DNA of 64,000 nucleotides from Pseudazoarcus pumilus (GTDB lineage: Bacteria > Pseudomonadota > Gammaproteobacteria > Burkholderiales > Rhodocyclaceae), in the NCBI RefSeq assembly GCF_002872475.1, contig NZ_CP025682.1:310001-374000 (forward strand), in the 5' to 3' direction. Below the pieces are notes generated by a model, which was not told the origin of the DNA, made no database searches, and was given only the letters and a program-made list of their open reading frames with translations. Below are positions 42,753 to 51,144 of this stretch, piece after piece. A program made the position numbers and the translations under genes. The first letter of the stretch is position 1. The number at the start of each line of letters is the position of its first letter.

Positions 42753-43538
42753 ATGAGCCACGCTTCCCCCGTCCTGTGCGAGACCAATGCGCGTGGCATC
42801 GCGCTGGTGACGCTCAATCGCCCCGCCGTGCGCAATGCGCTCGATCCGTACACGCTCGAGCGCCTGTCGGCCGTGATTGCCGCGCTGCGCGAGGACGACG
42901 CGGTGCGCGCCGTGGTGCTGACCGGAACGGGCGAGACGACATTCTCGGCTGGCGCCGAAATCCGTTTTCTGAGCACGGCGGCACCGCTCGACGTGCGTGC
43001 CTTCGCGCTGCAGGCGGTCGAAGTCACGACACGTATCGAGACGCTCGGCAAGCCGGTGGTGGCCGCGCTCAACGGCGACACGCTGGGTGGCGGGCTGGAA
43101 ATCGCCGAAGCGTGCACCTTCCGCGTTGCAGTCGAGGGCGCGCGCCTGGGTCATCCCGAGGTGCGCATCGGCGCGGTTGCCGGCTTCGGCGGCACGACGC
43201 GGCTGGCGCGGCTGATCGGCAAGGGCCGTGCCACGGAACTGCTGCTGACCGGACGCACGATCGACGCGACCGAAGCTGTTGAGATTGGCCTGGTGCATCG
43301 CGCCGTGCCGCGCGTGCGTCTGATGGATGAGGTCATGAGCCTGCTCGACGAGGTGCTGGCTTGCTCGCCCGACGCGGTGCGCCTGAGCTGGGACGCGCTG
43401 CATCGCGGGCAGGACCTGTCGGTGGCCGAATCGGCCGCACTCGGCGCCGACGCCTTCGGCCTGGTCGCCACGACACCGGCTTTCCGTCAGGGGATGCGAC
43501 GCTTTCTGCAGCGTAGCGATCGGGTGGTGGCCGGGTGA
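42753..43538 (+). CDS. Enoyl-CoA hydratase/isomerase family protein
   Basis: This 261-residue crotonase-fold protein has both hydratase glutamates in place: E116 in GGGLEIAEACTFRVA and E136 in LGHPEVRIG. The CoA/oxyanion stretches are TLNRPAVRNAL and FSAGAEIRFL. It is likely a cytoplasmic hydratase of 2-enoyl-CoA compounds; chain or ring specificity cannot be told. AAGGAGACC precedes the ATG. Its stop overlaps a GTG (43535) that opens the next frame, so the MFS gene is probably co-transcribed. Confidence 0.9.
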   Translation: MSHASPVLCETNARGIALVTLNRPAVRNALDPYTLERLSAVIAALREDDAVRAVVLTGTGETTFSAGAEIRFLSTAAPLDVRAFALQAVEVTTRIETLGKPVVAALNGDTLGGGLEIAEACTFRVAVEGARLGHPEVRIGAVAGFGGTTRLARLIGKGRATELLLTGRTIDATEAVEIGLVHRAVPRVRLMDEVMSLLDEVLACSPDAVRLSWDALHRGQDLSVAESAALGADAFGLVATTPAFRQGMRRFLQRSDRVVAG

Positions 43539-43579
43539 TCGGTGCCGGGAACCGTCCGGATGATCCAGATCCCGCCACA

Positions 43580-44776
43580 ATGAGCCCCATGAATCAGGAT
43601 CCGGATCGCAAGGCCGTGACTGCGGCGCTGGCCGGCATGGCGGCGCTGGTCGTCGCAATGGGCATTGGTCGCTTTGCGTTCACGCCGCTGCTGCCATTGA
43701 TGCAGGCCGAGACGGGGTTGAGTCTGGCCGGTGGTGGCTGGTTGGCGGGTGCCAACTATCTGGGCTATCTGGTTGGCGCGCTGGCGGCTACGCGCATCCG
43801 TGCCGCGCCGGCCGGCATGCTGGCGAGCGGATTGGTGGCGGTGGTGTTGACGACCGCGGCGATGGCGCCGACTCAGGGCTTCGCGGTGTGGATGACGGTG
43901 CGCTTCGCCGCTGGCGTTGCGAGCGCCTGGGCGCTGGTCGGCGCGGCCTCGCTGTGCCTGGGGCGACTGCGCGAGGCCGGCCGGCCGCGTCTGGCCGGCG
44001 TGATGTTTTCCGGTGTCGGCCTGGGCATCGTGCTGGCGGGGCTGGCCTGTCAGGCGGTGGTGTTCGCAGGCGGTGGCGCAGTGGCCGGCTGGTGGGTGTT
44101 GGCGGCGTTGGCTGCGGTGCTGGCCGTGCCCGCGGTGCGCGGGCTCTCGCGCGGTTCCGGCTCGCCCGCGACGCAGGACATGAGGCCGGCCGCGCAGGGC
44201 TTCGACGCGCGCGATGCGCGACGCCTGGTGTGGAGCTACGGTCTGCTCGGATTCGGCTACATCCTGCCGGCGACCTTTCTGCCGGCACAGGCGCGCGTGC
44301 TGGTCAGCGACCCGGCGGTGTTCGGCTGGGTGTGGCCGGTGTTCGGCGCGGCGGCCGCGGCGTCGATGTGGATCGCGGTCGGGCCGCGCCGCGGCGGCGT
44401 GTCGCGGCGCATGCGCTGGGCCGTGTCGCAGGCGGTGATGGCAGTCGGGGTGGCGCTGCCGGTGGTGCACGATTCGCTCGCCGCGCTGGTCGTATCGGCG
44501 CTGTGCGTGGGCGGGACTTTTCTTGTCGTGACCATGCTCGCGCTGCAGGAAGGCGCGGCCGTCGGTGGAGAGCGGGCACAGCGGCTGATCGCGGCGATGA
44601 CCGCAGCATTCGCGAGCGGGCAATTGCTCGGTCCGCTGGTCGCGGCCGGACTGGAACTGGGCGGGCAGGGCATGGCGCCTGCCCTGATGCTGGCCTCGGC
44701 GGCGCTCGCCGTCGGGGCCGTGTTGCCGGTGATGGGCCGGCGCGATGCGATGCATGCAACGGAGGAATCACGATGA
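43580..44776 (+). CDS. YbfB/YjiJ-family MFS transporter
   Basis: This 398-residue permease has about twelve helices and the YbfB/YjiJ hallmark IGRFAFTPLLPLMQ near residue 30, with GWLAGANYLGYLVGAL after it. Function within this family is largely unknown. Possible starts are the GTG at 43535, which overlaps the crotonase stop, and the ATGs at 43580 and 43589; none has a strong ribosome site and I prefer 43580. The stop overlaps the next start (ATGA at 44773). Confidence 0.82.
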   Translation: MSPMNQDPDRKAVTAALAGMAALVVAMGIGRFAFTPLLPLMQAETGLSLAGGGWLAGANYLGYLVGALAATRIRAAPAGMLASGLVAVVLTTAAMAPTQGFAVWMTVRFAAGVASAWALVGAASLCLGRLREAGRPRLAGVMFSGVGLGIVLAGLACQAVVFAGGGAVAGWWVLAALAAVLAVPAVRGLSRGSGSPATQDMRPAAQGFDARDARRLVWSYGLLGFGYILPATFLPAQARVLVSDPAVFGWVWPVFGAAAAASMWIAVGPRRGGVSRRMRWAVSQAVMAVGVALPVVHDSLAALVVSALCVGGTFLVVTMLALQEGAAVGGERAQRLIAAMTAAFASGQLLGPLVAAGLELGGQGMAPALMLASAALAVGAVLPVMGRRDAMHATEESR

Positions 44777-45372
44777 CGAAGATTGCCCAGGGTTTCGGCC
44801 GCGACACCGCGGAGCGGCTGCCGCTGCCGCCGATGGACTCGCTCGACGCAGCGCAGCGCGCCGCCGCGCAGGCGCTCATCGACGGCCCGCGCAAGGGAGT
44901 CAAGGGACCGTTCATCCCGCTGCTGCGCAGCCCCGCGCTGCTCGACGCGTTGTCGCGGGCCGGGGAGACGCTGCGTTTTGGCTCGGTGCTGCCCAAACGC
45001 GTGACCGAGTTCGTCACGCTCGTCGTCGCGCGCCACACTTCGAACCAGTTCGAGTGGGCGATCCACCATCCGCTGGCGCTGGAGGCCGGCAGCGCCCGTG
45101 AGATGCTCGACGATCTTGCCGCCGGGCGCTGGCCGTGCGCGATGTCGGCGGATGAGTCGGCGGCCTGGGATTTCGCGCGCGAGGTTCTCGACCGACACGG
45201 CGTGTCGGATGCGACCTACGCCAACGCCCTCGAACGCTGGGGCGAGCAGGGCGTGGTCGAACTCGCCGCGCTGGTCGGCTACTTCGTGTGCGTGTGCTGG
45301 ATCATGAACATGGCGCGCACGCCGGCGCCGGGCGCACCCGAGGGCGGGGCCTTGCGACCATTGCCGGCTTGA
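44773..45372 (+). CDS. Carboxymuconolactone decarboxylase family protein
   Basis: This 199-residue protein of the CMD/AhpD-like fold has LRFGSVLPKRVTEFVTLVVARH, then NQFEWAIHHPLALEAG, where E and H are the conserved CMD residues. The CxxC of AhpD is missing, so a peroxidase role is unlikely. The start is the ATG at 44773 with GGAGGAA at 44761-44767, overlapping the MFS stop. The run crotonase, MFS, CMD suggests uptake and breakdown of an organic acid. Confidence 0.85.
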   Translation: MTKIAQGFGRDTAERLPLPPMDSLDAAQRAAAQALIDGPRKGVKGPFIPLLRSPALLDALSRAGETLRFGSVLPKRVTEFVTLVVARHTSNQFEWAIHHPLALEAGSAREMLDDLAAGRWPCAMSADESAAWDFAREVLDRHGVSDATYANALERWGEQGVVELAALVGYFVCVCWIMNMARTPAPGAPEGGALRPLPA

Positions 45373-45391
45373 TCGCGCAGCCGCCCGGGTC

Positions 45392-45934
45392 TCAGACGTG
45401 GGCGCGCAGTTCCCACACCCCGGCCGGAGGCGTGTTGGCCCATACCGATGCGAGCCGGCGCCAGCGCAAACCGGGCGGGGCGCGAAACGGTGCGCGCGGC
45501 TGATAGGTGAACTGCACCAGTCTGCGTTGCGGGTCGGCGAGCAGGAAGCGGCAGATGCTGGCGATGGTTTCGTTGCGCACGGGGCGCGGCAGCGAGCGGA
45601 AGGGCAGGCTGGAGACGAGTACCACGTTGCCGTCCGGTTCGCCGAGCGCGTCGACCACCTGATCGGCCGGCGCGAGACGCACGTCGGCTTCCGGAAAGCG
45701 GCCTTGCAGCATGCGCGCCAGATCCGGCTGCAGTTCCACCGCGATCAAGGGCACGCCGGGCATCTGCTCGAGCAGCGCGCGCGTGACCGGGCCGGTGCCC
45801 GCCCCCAGTTCGACGATCAGTTCGGCGCCGGTTGCGGCGCGCGCCATTGCGTTGGCCAGTGCGCGTGACGATGGCACGACTGCACCGGTCGAGGCGGGGG
45901 CACGCAACATCGAGAGCAGCAACTGGACGGGCAT
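45392..45934 (-). CDS. SAM-dependent methyltransferase, phospholipid or rRNA-adenine methylase type
   Basis: This protein has 180 residues. The SAM-binding motif I is ELIVELGAGTGPVTRALLEQ, followed by LIAVELQPDLARML, and SSLPFRSLP in the position of the catalytic NxPF-like motif. The same set is found in PmtA-type phospholipid N-methyltransferases and in KsgA-related enzymes, and the size fits the former better. The start is the ATG at 45934 (MPVQLLLSML); no ribosome site is evident. The 118 bases upstream hold nothing else. Confidence 0.8.
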   Translation of the reverse strand: MPVQLLLSMLRAPASTGAVVPSSRALANAMARAATGAELIVELGAGTGPVTRALLEQMPGVPLIAVELQPDLARMLQGRFPEADVRLAPADQVVDALGEPDGNVVLVSSLPFRSLPRPVRNETIASICRFLLADPQRRLVQFTYQPRAPFRAPPGLRWRRLASVWANTPPAGVWELRAHV

Positions 45935-46052
45935 GCGGGTGGGCGCGCCGGGGATGCCGGGGCACCGAAGGTGACCTACGAGGTTCGGAGCATACGCGTT
46001 CCAGGCCGGTCGGTGCCAATCCGAACCGGGGAAAATTGCCCATCTGGCAATC

Positions 46053-46598
46053 TCACAGGCCCAGCTCGCGGGACAACCGGTCGAGGCGAAGGGTGGCGTC
46101 GATGCGATCGTCGCGCAGTCGGTCACGCTTGCGTTCGAGGGCGCGGATGTCGATCCACAGCCGCGCGCGGTCGCGCTCGTCGAGCTTCGTCGAGGTGGCG
46201 AGCTGGCGCTCGCGCCAGGCGAGGTCGCGATCGACCGACTCGATCTCGCGGCGCGTGTCGGCGAGCTGGCGGGCCGCGTCGTGCAGGCGCGCGAAATCGG
46301 CGTCGTCGCACACGCCGGCGTAGCGCTTGCCCGCCAGGCCGTGCTCGATGGCGTTGGGCAGTCGGCAGTATTCCGGCAGGCCGAGCCGACGCCCGGCCTC
46401 CCACGCGGCTTCGTCAGGCGCGATGCCGACCTGTGCGCAGGCCTCGGCGTGACGTTCGATGCGTGACGGCGGGTGACCGTCGCGTCCGTCCGCCATGCCC
46501 AGCGCGTGCCAGTCGGTGCGTGCGCACTCTTCGGCCGGGATGGTCGCGCATCCGGCGATCAGGGCAGCGATCAGGGCGGCGGGCAGTGCGGTCCTCAT
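46053..46598 (-). CDS. DUF2799 lipoprotein
   Basis: This 181-residue lipoprotein has a lipobox (LIAGCAT, Cys 17) after a short signal peptide. The mature part has DWHALGMADGRDGHPPSRIERH and ACAQVGIAPDEAAWEAGRRLGL with LPNAIEHGLAGKRYAGVC, as in DUF2799 proteins, and ends in a charged coiled coil. The function of DUF2799 is unknown. Its start overlaps the glycosyltransferase stop by four bases (ATGA), so it is the last gene of a three-gene operon. Confidence 0.85.
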   Translation of the reverse strand: MRTALPAALIAALIAGCATIPAEECARTDWHALGMADGRDGHPPSRIERHAEACAQVGIAPDEAAWEAGRRLGLPEYCRLPNAIEHGLAGKRYAGVCDDADFARLHDAARQLADTRREIESVDRDLAWRERQLATSTKLDERDRARLWIDIRALERKRDRLRDDRIDATLRLDRLSRELGL

Positions 46599-48844
46599 GG
46601 GGTGGTCTCCGTCGTCGGTGTCGCCGCAGCGTCGTACTTGGCGCGGTGCGCCAGCGTCTCGGCGTAGAAGCCACGGATGCGCGTGGCGAAGGCCTCGATA
46701 GAATGATCTGCGGCAAACGCCTGTGCATTGTCCGCCATCGTGCGGCGCAGCGCGTCGTCGGTGAGCAGTTCGCTCACCCGCTCGCACCAGCGTGCGTGCT
46801 TCTCCGGTGTCTTGAAGCCGTTGTGGCCGTCGCGCACGACGTCGTCGATGCCGCTCGATCGCACCGCCACCACCGGCAGGCCGGCGGCCATCGCCTCGAG
46901 GATCACCATGCCCTGGGTTTCGGACTTCGAGGCGAACACGAACACGTCGCCCAGCGCGTACCAGTTCGGCATGTCCTCGGGCGGCACGGCGCCGACCAGG
47001 GTGAAGTGCTGGCGCAGCCCGAGGCCGTCGATGCGCGCACGCAGGCGACGGCGCTGATGGCCGTCGCCGATCATCAGCACGCGAAACGGTACGTCGCAGA
47101 CGCGGCGCAGGCGATCGACCGCGTCGATCAGGAAGTCGATGTTCTTCTCGTTCGACAGGCGTGACACGCTGATCAGCACGCGCTCGTCGCCAATGCCCAG
47201 CTCGCCTCGCAGCCGTGCGACCGTATCGTGGTCGGCCTCGCGCAAGCGCTCGTACTCGATGCCGGTCGGCTGCACCAGCGTGGGGGTGGTCACGCCGATC
47301 ATGCGCAGGTATTCCTCGGTCGAGTAGGTGGGCACGACGACGCCGTCGCAGCGGTTGGCGAAGCGCCGGATCAGCGAGTGCGAGATCAGGTTGCGAAACA
47401 GCGCGCCGGGCAACGGCACGAAGTGGGCGTAGTGCTCGAGCCGCGTGTGGTAGGTGTAGATCACCGGCACGCCCAGGCGGCGCGCGACGAACACGCCCAG
47501 CGAACCGAGCCAGAACGGGTGGTGCACGTGGATGATGTCCGGCGCGAAGGCGCGCACGCGGCGCCGGATCGATGGCAGGAACAGGTTGGCGATGCGAAAT
47601 TCGCGCTTCTCGCCGACGCTCAGCAGCGAGCGTACGCGCAGCACGTCCGGCTCGCGCCCCGGCTGTTTGCGGTAGCGCGGCGCGACCACCAGCACCGCGT
47701 CGCCGAGCGCGGCGAGACCCGCCTTGAGGCGCGCGATCGAGATCGGCACGCCGCCGATGAAGGGCAGATAGTTGTTGGTGAACATCGCCACACGCAGTGG
47801 CCGCTCCAGCCACGGTGTCGGATCCACGTCGTAGTCCGGGTAGTAGTCGCGTCCGACGAAGATCACGCGATGCAGCTTGAGCGCGACCAGCGCCAGCGCG
47901 GCGACGATCAGGAAGAAATTGACGTAGCCGACGTAGAACAACGAATAGACGAAGAACCACAGGCTTTCGAGCCGCTTGAGCAGCGGATGCTGGCCGACTT
48001 CGAGACGCTCCACCGCGTGAGCGATGCTGCCATCGGCATGCTTGTCCACGCGCACGTAGTGGTAGAAGCTGTCGTCGTCGTTGAGCACCAGCCCGCCCGC
48101 GCCGCCGGTGGTGACGAACAGCGTGTCGCCGCGCCGCTGTTCGTCGTAGAGCGCGAGATTGGCCGAGAACACGATGTCGATGCGGTGACGCTCGAGCGCG
48201 TCGAGCAGCGCGTCGCGCGTCGCATCCGGCAGATAGTCGCTCGCGGTGGCGAGCATCGGCTCCCTGGCCGGGCGCAGTGGCGGCTTGCCGACGAACACGA
48301 AGCGTGCGTGGCTGGCGTCGTGTTCCAGCAGGTCGTCCATCCAGCGCAACTGCCAGCGCCACGGCGTCTTGCCGGTGGCGTCGAGGAAGATCAGGCGGGC
48401 GCCACCGACGCGCAGGCTGTAGAAATGCGGGCCGAAGTGCTCGTAGAAGCGGAAGCTGCCGAAGTTCTCGTATTCGTTCTCGCCAAACGTCAGCAGCCAC
48501 GGCATGTCCAGCCGGCTCAGGGTGCCCTCGAGTGCGCGGTACTTGTCCTCGCCGCCCCCGCTCACCGCGTTGCCCGCCGACACGACGAAGTCCACGCCGG
48601 CATCGTTGAGCATGGGCACGAAGCGCCGCTCGAAGATGCCCACCGAGTTCTCGATGTTGCCAACCACCGCGAAACTGAACGCCTCGCGTGCGTCGACGAC
48701 GGCGTGAATGCGTTCGACCTGGCGCGTGTGCAGCGCCTCGAGATCGGGCAGCATGAAGTTCAGATAGGCCTTGTAGCCGAGCATCAGCGCGATTACCAGC
48801 AGGCAGGCGTAATACGGCACGCGGTGGCGCAGCAGGCGGTTCAT
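46595..48844 (-). CDS. Fusion of a degenerate metallophosphoesterase-like domain and a GT4 glycosyltransferase
   Basis: This 749-residue protein has a membrane helix (about 11-30), a calcineurin-like phosphoesterase fold outside the cytoplasm or at the membrane (about 55-285), a second membrane segment (about 296-328), and a GT4 glycosyltransferase (about 350-735; NNYLPFIGGVPISIARLK, HVHHPFWLG, PTGIEYERL, SRLSNEKNIDFLIDAV, ALGDVFVFASKSETQGMVILEAMA). The phosphoesterase ligands are all replaced: GNIEN where DxH is expected, AGN for GD, GENE (121-124) for GNHE, VGKPP (185-189) for HHPP, and SANLA (227-231) for GHxH. The domain is thus probably a pseudoenzyme used for binding. It overlaps both neighbours by four bases. 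Confidence 0.85.
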   Translation of the reverse strand: MNRLLRHRVPYYACLLVIALMLGYKAYLNFMLPDLEALHTRQVERIHAVVDAREAFSFAVVGNIENSVGIFERRFVPMLNDAGVDFVVSAGNAVSGGGEDKYRALEGTLSRLDMPWLLTFGENEYENFGSFRFYEHFGPHFYSLRVGGARLIFLDATGKTPWRWQLRWMDDLLEHDASHARFVFVGKPPLRPAREPMLATASDYLPDATRDALLDALERHRIDIVFSANLALYDEQRRGDTLFVTTGGAGGLVLNDDDSFYHYVRVDKHADGSIAHAVERLEVGQHPLLKRLESLWFFVYSLFYVGYVNFFLIVAALALVALKLHRVIFVGRDYYPDYDVDPTPWLERPLRVAMFTNNYLPFIGGVPISIARLKAGLAALGDAVLVVAPRYRKQPGREPDVLRVRSLLSVGEKREFRIANLFLPSIRRRVRAFAPDIIHVHHPFWLGSLGVFVARRLGVPVIYTYHTRLEHYAHFVPLPGALFRNLISHSLIRRFANRCDGVVVPTYSTEEYLRMIGVTTPTLVQPTGIEYERLREADHDTVARLRGELGIGDERVLISVSRLSNEKNIDFLIDAVDRLRRVCDVPFRVLMIGDGHQRRRLRARIDGLGLRQHFTLVGAVPPEDMPNWYALGDVFVFASKSETQGMVILEAMAAGLPVVAVRSSGIDDVVRDGHNGFKTPEKHARWCERVSELLTDDALRRTMADNAQAFAADHSIEAFATRIRGFYAETLAHRAKYDAAATPTTETTP

Positions 48845-49905
48845 GCATGCCCCCCGGCGTTCGCGGCGAGGCGGCGGCCGAGCAGCGCGAGGCCGATCAG
48901 CATGCCCAGGTGAATGGTCAGGAAGCGCCAGGCCAGCGTCACCAGCACCAGTTGCTCGGGGCCCAGCACATCGGCGAAGAAGGCGCCGAACACCCCCTCC
49001 GAGATGCCCGCCGCACCCGGCGTCGGCGCGAAGTACATGGCGAAGGTCGTCACCAGTGCCAGTCCCGCCGTGGTCAGCCACGCCGTGTCGTGGCCCAGCG
49101 CGCCGACCAGTAGCGCCGGAAAGCTGAACAGACAGGCCAGGAACAGCAGCGTGCAGACCACCGACAGGGCGACCAGATGCGGCGGGCCGGAAAGATAGTC
49201 GCCGAAGCTGCGTGCAAAGCGCAGCACCTCGCGCCGCAGCGCGAACTGCAGTCGCCGGTGACGCCGCGCGCCCACCAGCCCGGCGCGGCGCAGCGCCGCC
49301 AGCGAACCGCCCAGCGGCGCGATCAGCCAGCGCGTGCGCAGCACCACGACGGCGAAGAACAGCACGTACAGCGTGACCAGTACTGCCAGCACCGGCGCCA
49401 CTCGCCCGAGCAGGGCGTGCCCGTCGGAGGGCGTGCCGAACATCAGGAACAGTGGCGTCGCGACGAAGATCGCCGCGGTGGCGAGCACGGTGCGCAGGGT
49501 CGTGGCGGCCGTGGCGCGGCCGATGGGCACGCCATGCTCGCGCAGCAACCACACCTGCGCAATGCCACCGCCCGTGGCCATGGGCGTGACATTCGAGAAG
49601 AAGATGTTCACGAATACCAGGCGCGCCATCGCCGCGGTCGGGATGCGATGCCCCAGCGCGCGCAACGTGTAGTGCAGGCGCAGCCCGTCGGTCAGAAAAT
49701 ACAGCGCGAGCAGCACCGCGGCCGCGGCCAGTACCGAAGGGGCCAGCAGGCGGCGGTCGAAAGCCACGCTGCGCCCGGCGAAGTGGTCGAAGACCGCCCA
49801 TGCGCCGGCCGCGGTGAGCACGACGAAGAACAGCCCGAAATAGGCCAGGCGGCGTCGTGGCGAGGAAGGGGGTGCTTGCCCCGTCGGCATGTCCATCGCC
49901 TCCAT
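48841..49905 (-). CDS. Lysylphosphatidylglycerol synthase-like (UPF0104) membrane protein
   Basis: This 354-residue protein has about eight helices and the family pattern: NIFFSNVTPMATGGGIAQVW, TTLRTVLATAAIFVATPLF and FAPTPGAAGISEGVFGAFF near the C-terminus. It corresponds to the flippase part of MprF without the synthase domain. Such proteins are often encoded with glycosyltransferases and may flip or supply lipid carriers. The stop overlaps the start of the fused glycosyltransferase (ATGA at 48841). The start at 49905 has another Met nine bases on. It is divergent from the old yellow enzyme gene, 75 bases away. Confidence 0.86.
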   Translation of the reverse strand: MEAMDMPTGQAPPSSPRRRLAYFGLFFVVLTAAGAWAVFDHFAGRSVAFDRRLLAPSVLAAAAVLLALYFLTDGLRLHYTLRALGHRIPTAAMARLVFVNIFFSNVTPMATGGGIAQVWLLREHGVPIGRATAATTLRTVLATAAIFVATPLFLMFGTPSDGHALLGRVAPVLAVLVTLYVLFFAVVVLRTRWLIAPLGGSLAALRRAGLVGARRHRRLQFALRREVLRFARSFGDYLSGPPHLVALSVVCTLLFLACLFSFPALLVGALGHDTAWLTTAGLALVTTFAMYFAPTPGAAGISEGVFGAFFADVLGPEQLVLVTLAWRFLTIHLGMLIGLALLGRRLAANAGGHA

Positions 49906-49980
49906 GATACCGGCGCCGGCATCGCCGCATCCGGGTTACAGTGCGCAGCTTCCAGCCGGACTTTGCGCATGAGGCAACCG

Positions 49981-51093
49981 ATGAGTCCCTTGTTCACCCC
50001 GCTGGCCCTGGACGGGCTGCAACTGGCCAACCGCATCGTCGTGGCGCCGATGTGTCAGTACTCGGCCGAGGACGGTTGCGCCACCGACTGGCATCTGATG
50101 CATCTCGGACAGATGGCGATGTCCGGTGCCGGCCTGCTGATTCTGGAGGCGACCGCGGTGCGCCCCGAAGGGCGCATCTCGCCGCATGATCTGGGGCTGT
50201 ATTCGGACGCCAACGAGGCGGCGCTCGCGCGCGTGATCGGCGCCATCCGCAAGTACGCCGACCTGCCGCTGTGCGTGCAGCTCGCGCATGCCGGGCGCAA
50301 GGCGTCGAGCCGCGCGCCGTGGCTGGGTGGCGCGCTGGTGCCGGCCGACGAGGGCGGCTGGCAGCCGCTGGCGCCGTCACCGCTGGCGCACGGACGCGAC
50401 GAGCCGCCACCGGCCGAGCTGAACGAGACGGCCTTGCGCGAGATTCGCGAGGCCTTCGTCGCCGCCGCGCAACGCGCCGCACGGCTCGGGCTGGACGCCA
50501 TCGAGCTGCACGCCGCCCACGGCTATCTGCTGCACCAGTTCCTGTCGCCGCTGTCCAACCGGCGCATGGACAGCTATGGCGGTTCGCTGGAGAACCGCAT
50601 GCGCTTTCCGCTGGAAGTGTTCGATGCGGTGCGCGCGGTGTTCCCGGCCGGAAAGCCGGTGGGCGTGCGCATCTCGGCCAGCGACTGGGTGGGTGGCGGC
50701 TGGGATGTGGCGCAGAGCCTCGAATTCGCTACCGCCCTCGAAGCGCGTGGCTGTGCCTTCATTCACGTATCCAGCGGGGGCCTGTCGGTAGAACAGAAGA
50801 TTCCGCTGGCGCCGGGCTATCAGGTGGCGTTCGCCAAGCAGGTGCGCCACCGCGTGAACATGCCGGTGATCGCGGTCGGCCTGCTCACCGAGCCCGAGCA
50901 GGCCGAGGCCATCGTCGCCAACGGCGAGGCCGACCTGGTGGCGCTCGCGCGCGGCATGCTGTGGAACCCGCGCTGGCCGTGGCACGCGGCGGCCAGGCTG
51001 GGCGGCACGGTGGCCGCGCCGCCGCAGTACTGGCGCTGCGAACCGAGGGAATACAAGGGTGTGTTCGGCGACACCACGACCGGCCAGCGATAG
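49981..51093 (+). CDS. Old yellow enzyme, YqjM-type NADPH dehydrogenase
   Basis: This 370-residue flavin-dependent ene reductase has APMCQYSAEDGCATDWH (the redox-tuning Cys of the YqjM class), QLAHAGRKASS, ELHAAHGYLLHQFLSPLSNR, SYGGSLENRMRF and VALARGMLWNPRWPWHAA. It would reduce activated C=C bonds of enones or nitroalkenes in the cytoplasm using FMN. The start is the ATG at 49981 with GAGG upstream; an ATG at 49969 is in frame too. A clear terminator follows ten bases after the stop. Confidence 0.93.
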   Translation: MSPLFTPLALDGLQLANRIVVAPMCQYSAEDGCATDWHLMHLGQMAMSGAGLLILEATAVRPEGRISPHDLGLYSDANEAALARVIGAIRKYADLPLCVQLAHAGRKASSRAPWLGGALVPADEGGWQPLAPSPLAHGRDEPPPAELNETALREIREAFVAAAQRAARLGLDAIELHAAHGYLLHQFLSPLSNRRMDSYGGSLENRMRFPLEVFDAVRAVFPAGKPVGVRISASDWVGGGWDVAQSLEFATALEARGCAFIHVSSGGLSVEQKIPLAPGYQVAFAKQVRHRVNMPVIAVGLLTEPEQAEAIVANGEADLVALARGMLWNPRWPWHAAARLGGTVAAPPQYWRCEPREYKGVFGDTTTGQR

Positions 51094-51102
51094 AAGCGAA
51101 AC

Positions 51103-51124
51103 GCCCCGGAATTCCGGGGCTTTT
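51103..51124 (+). terminator. Rho-independent terminator between convergent genes
   Basis: GCCCCGGAATTCCGGGGC is a perfect 18-bp palindrome (51103-51120) followed by TTTT on the plus strand. It ends the old yellow enzyme transcript. On the minus strand the run after the stem is GTTTCG, so it may also act weakly on the TerB/DUF697 transcript. Confidence 0.85.
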
Positions 51125-51144
51125 GCATTGGAGTCGACGCTGCT

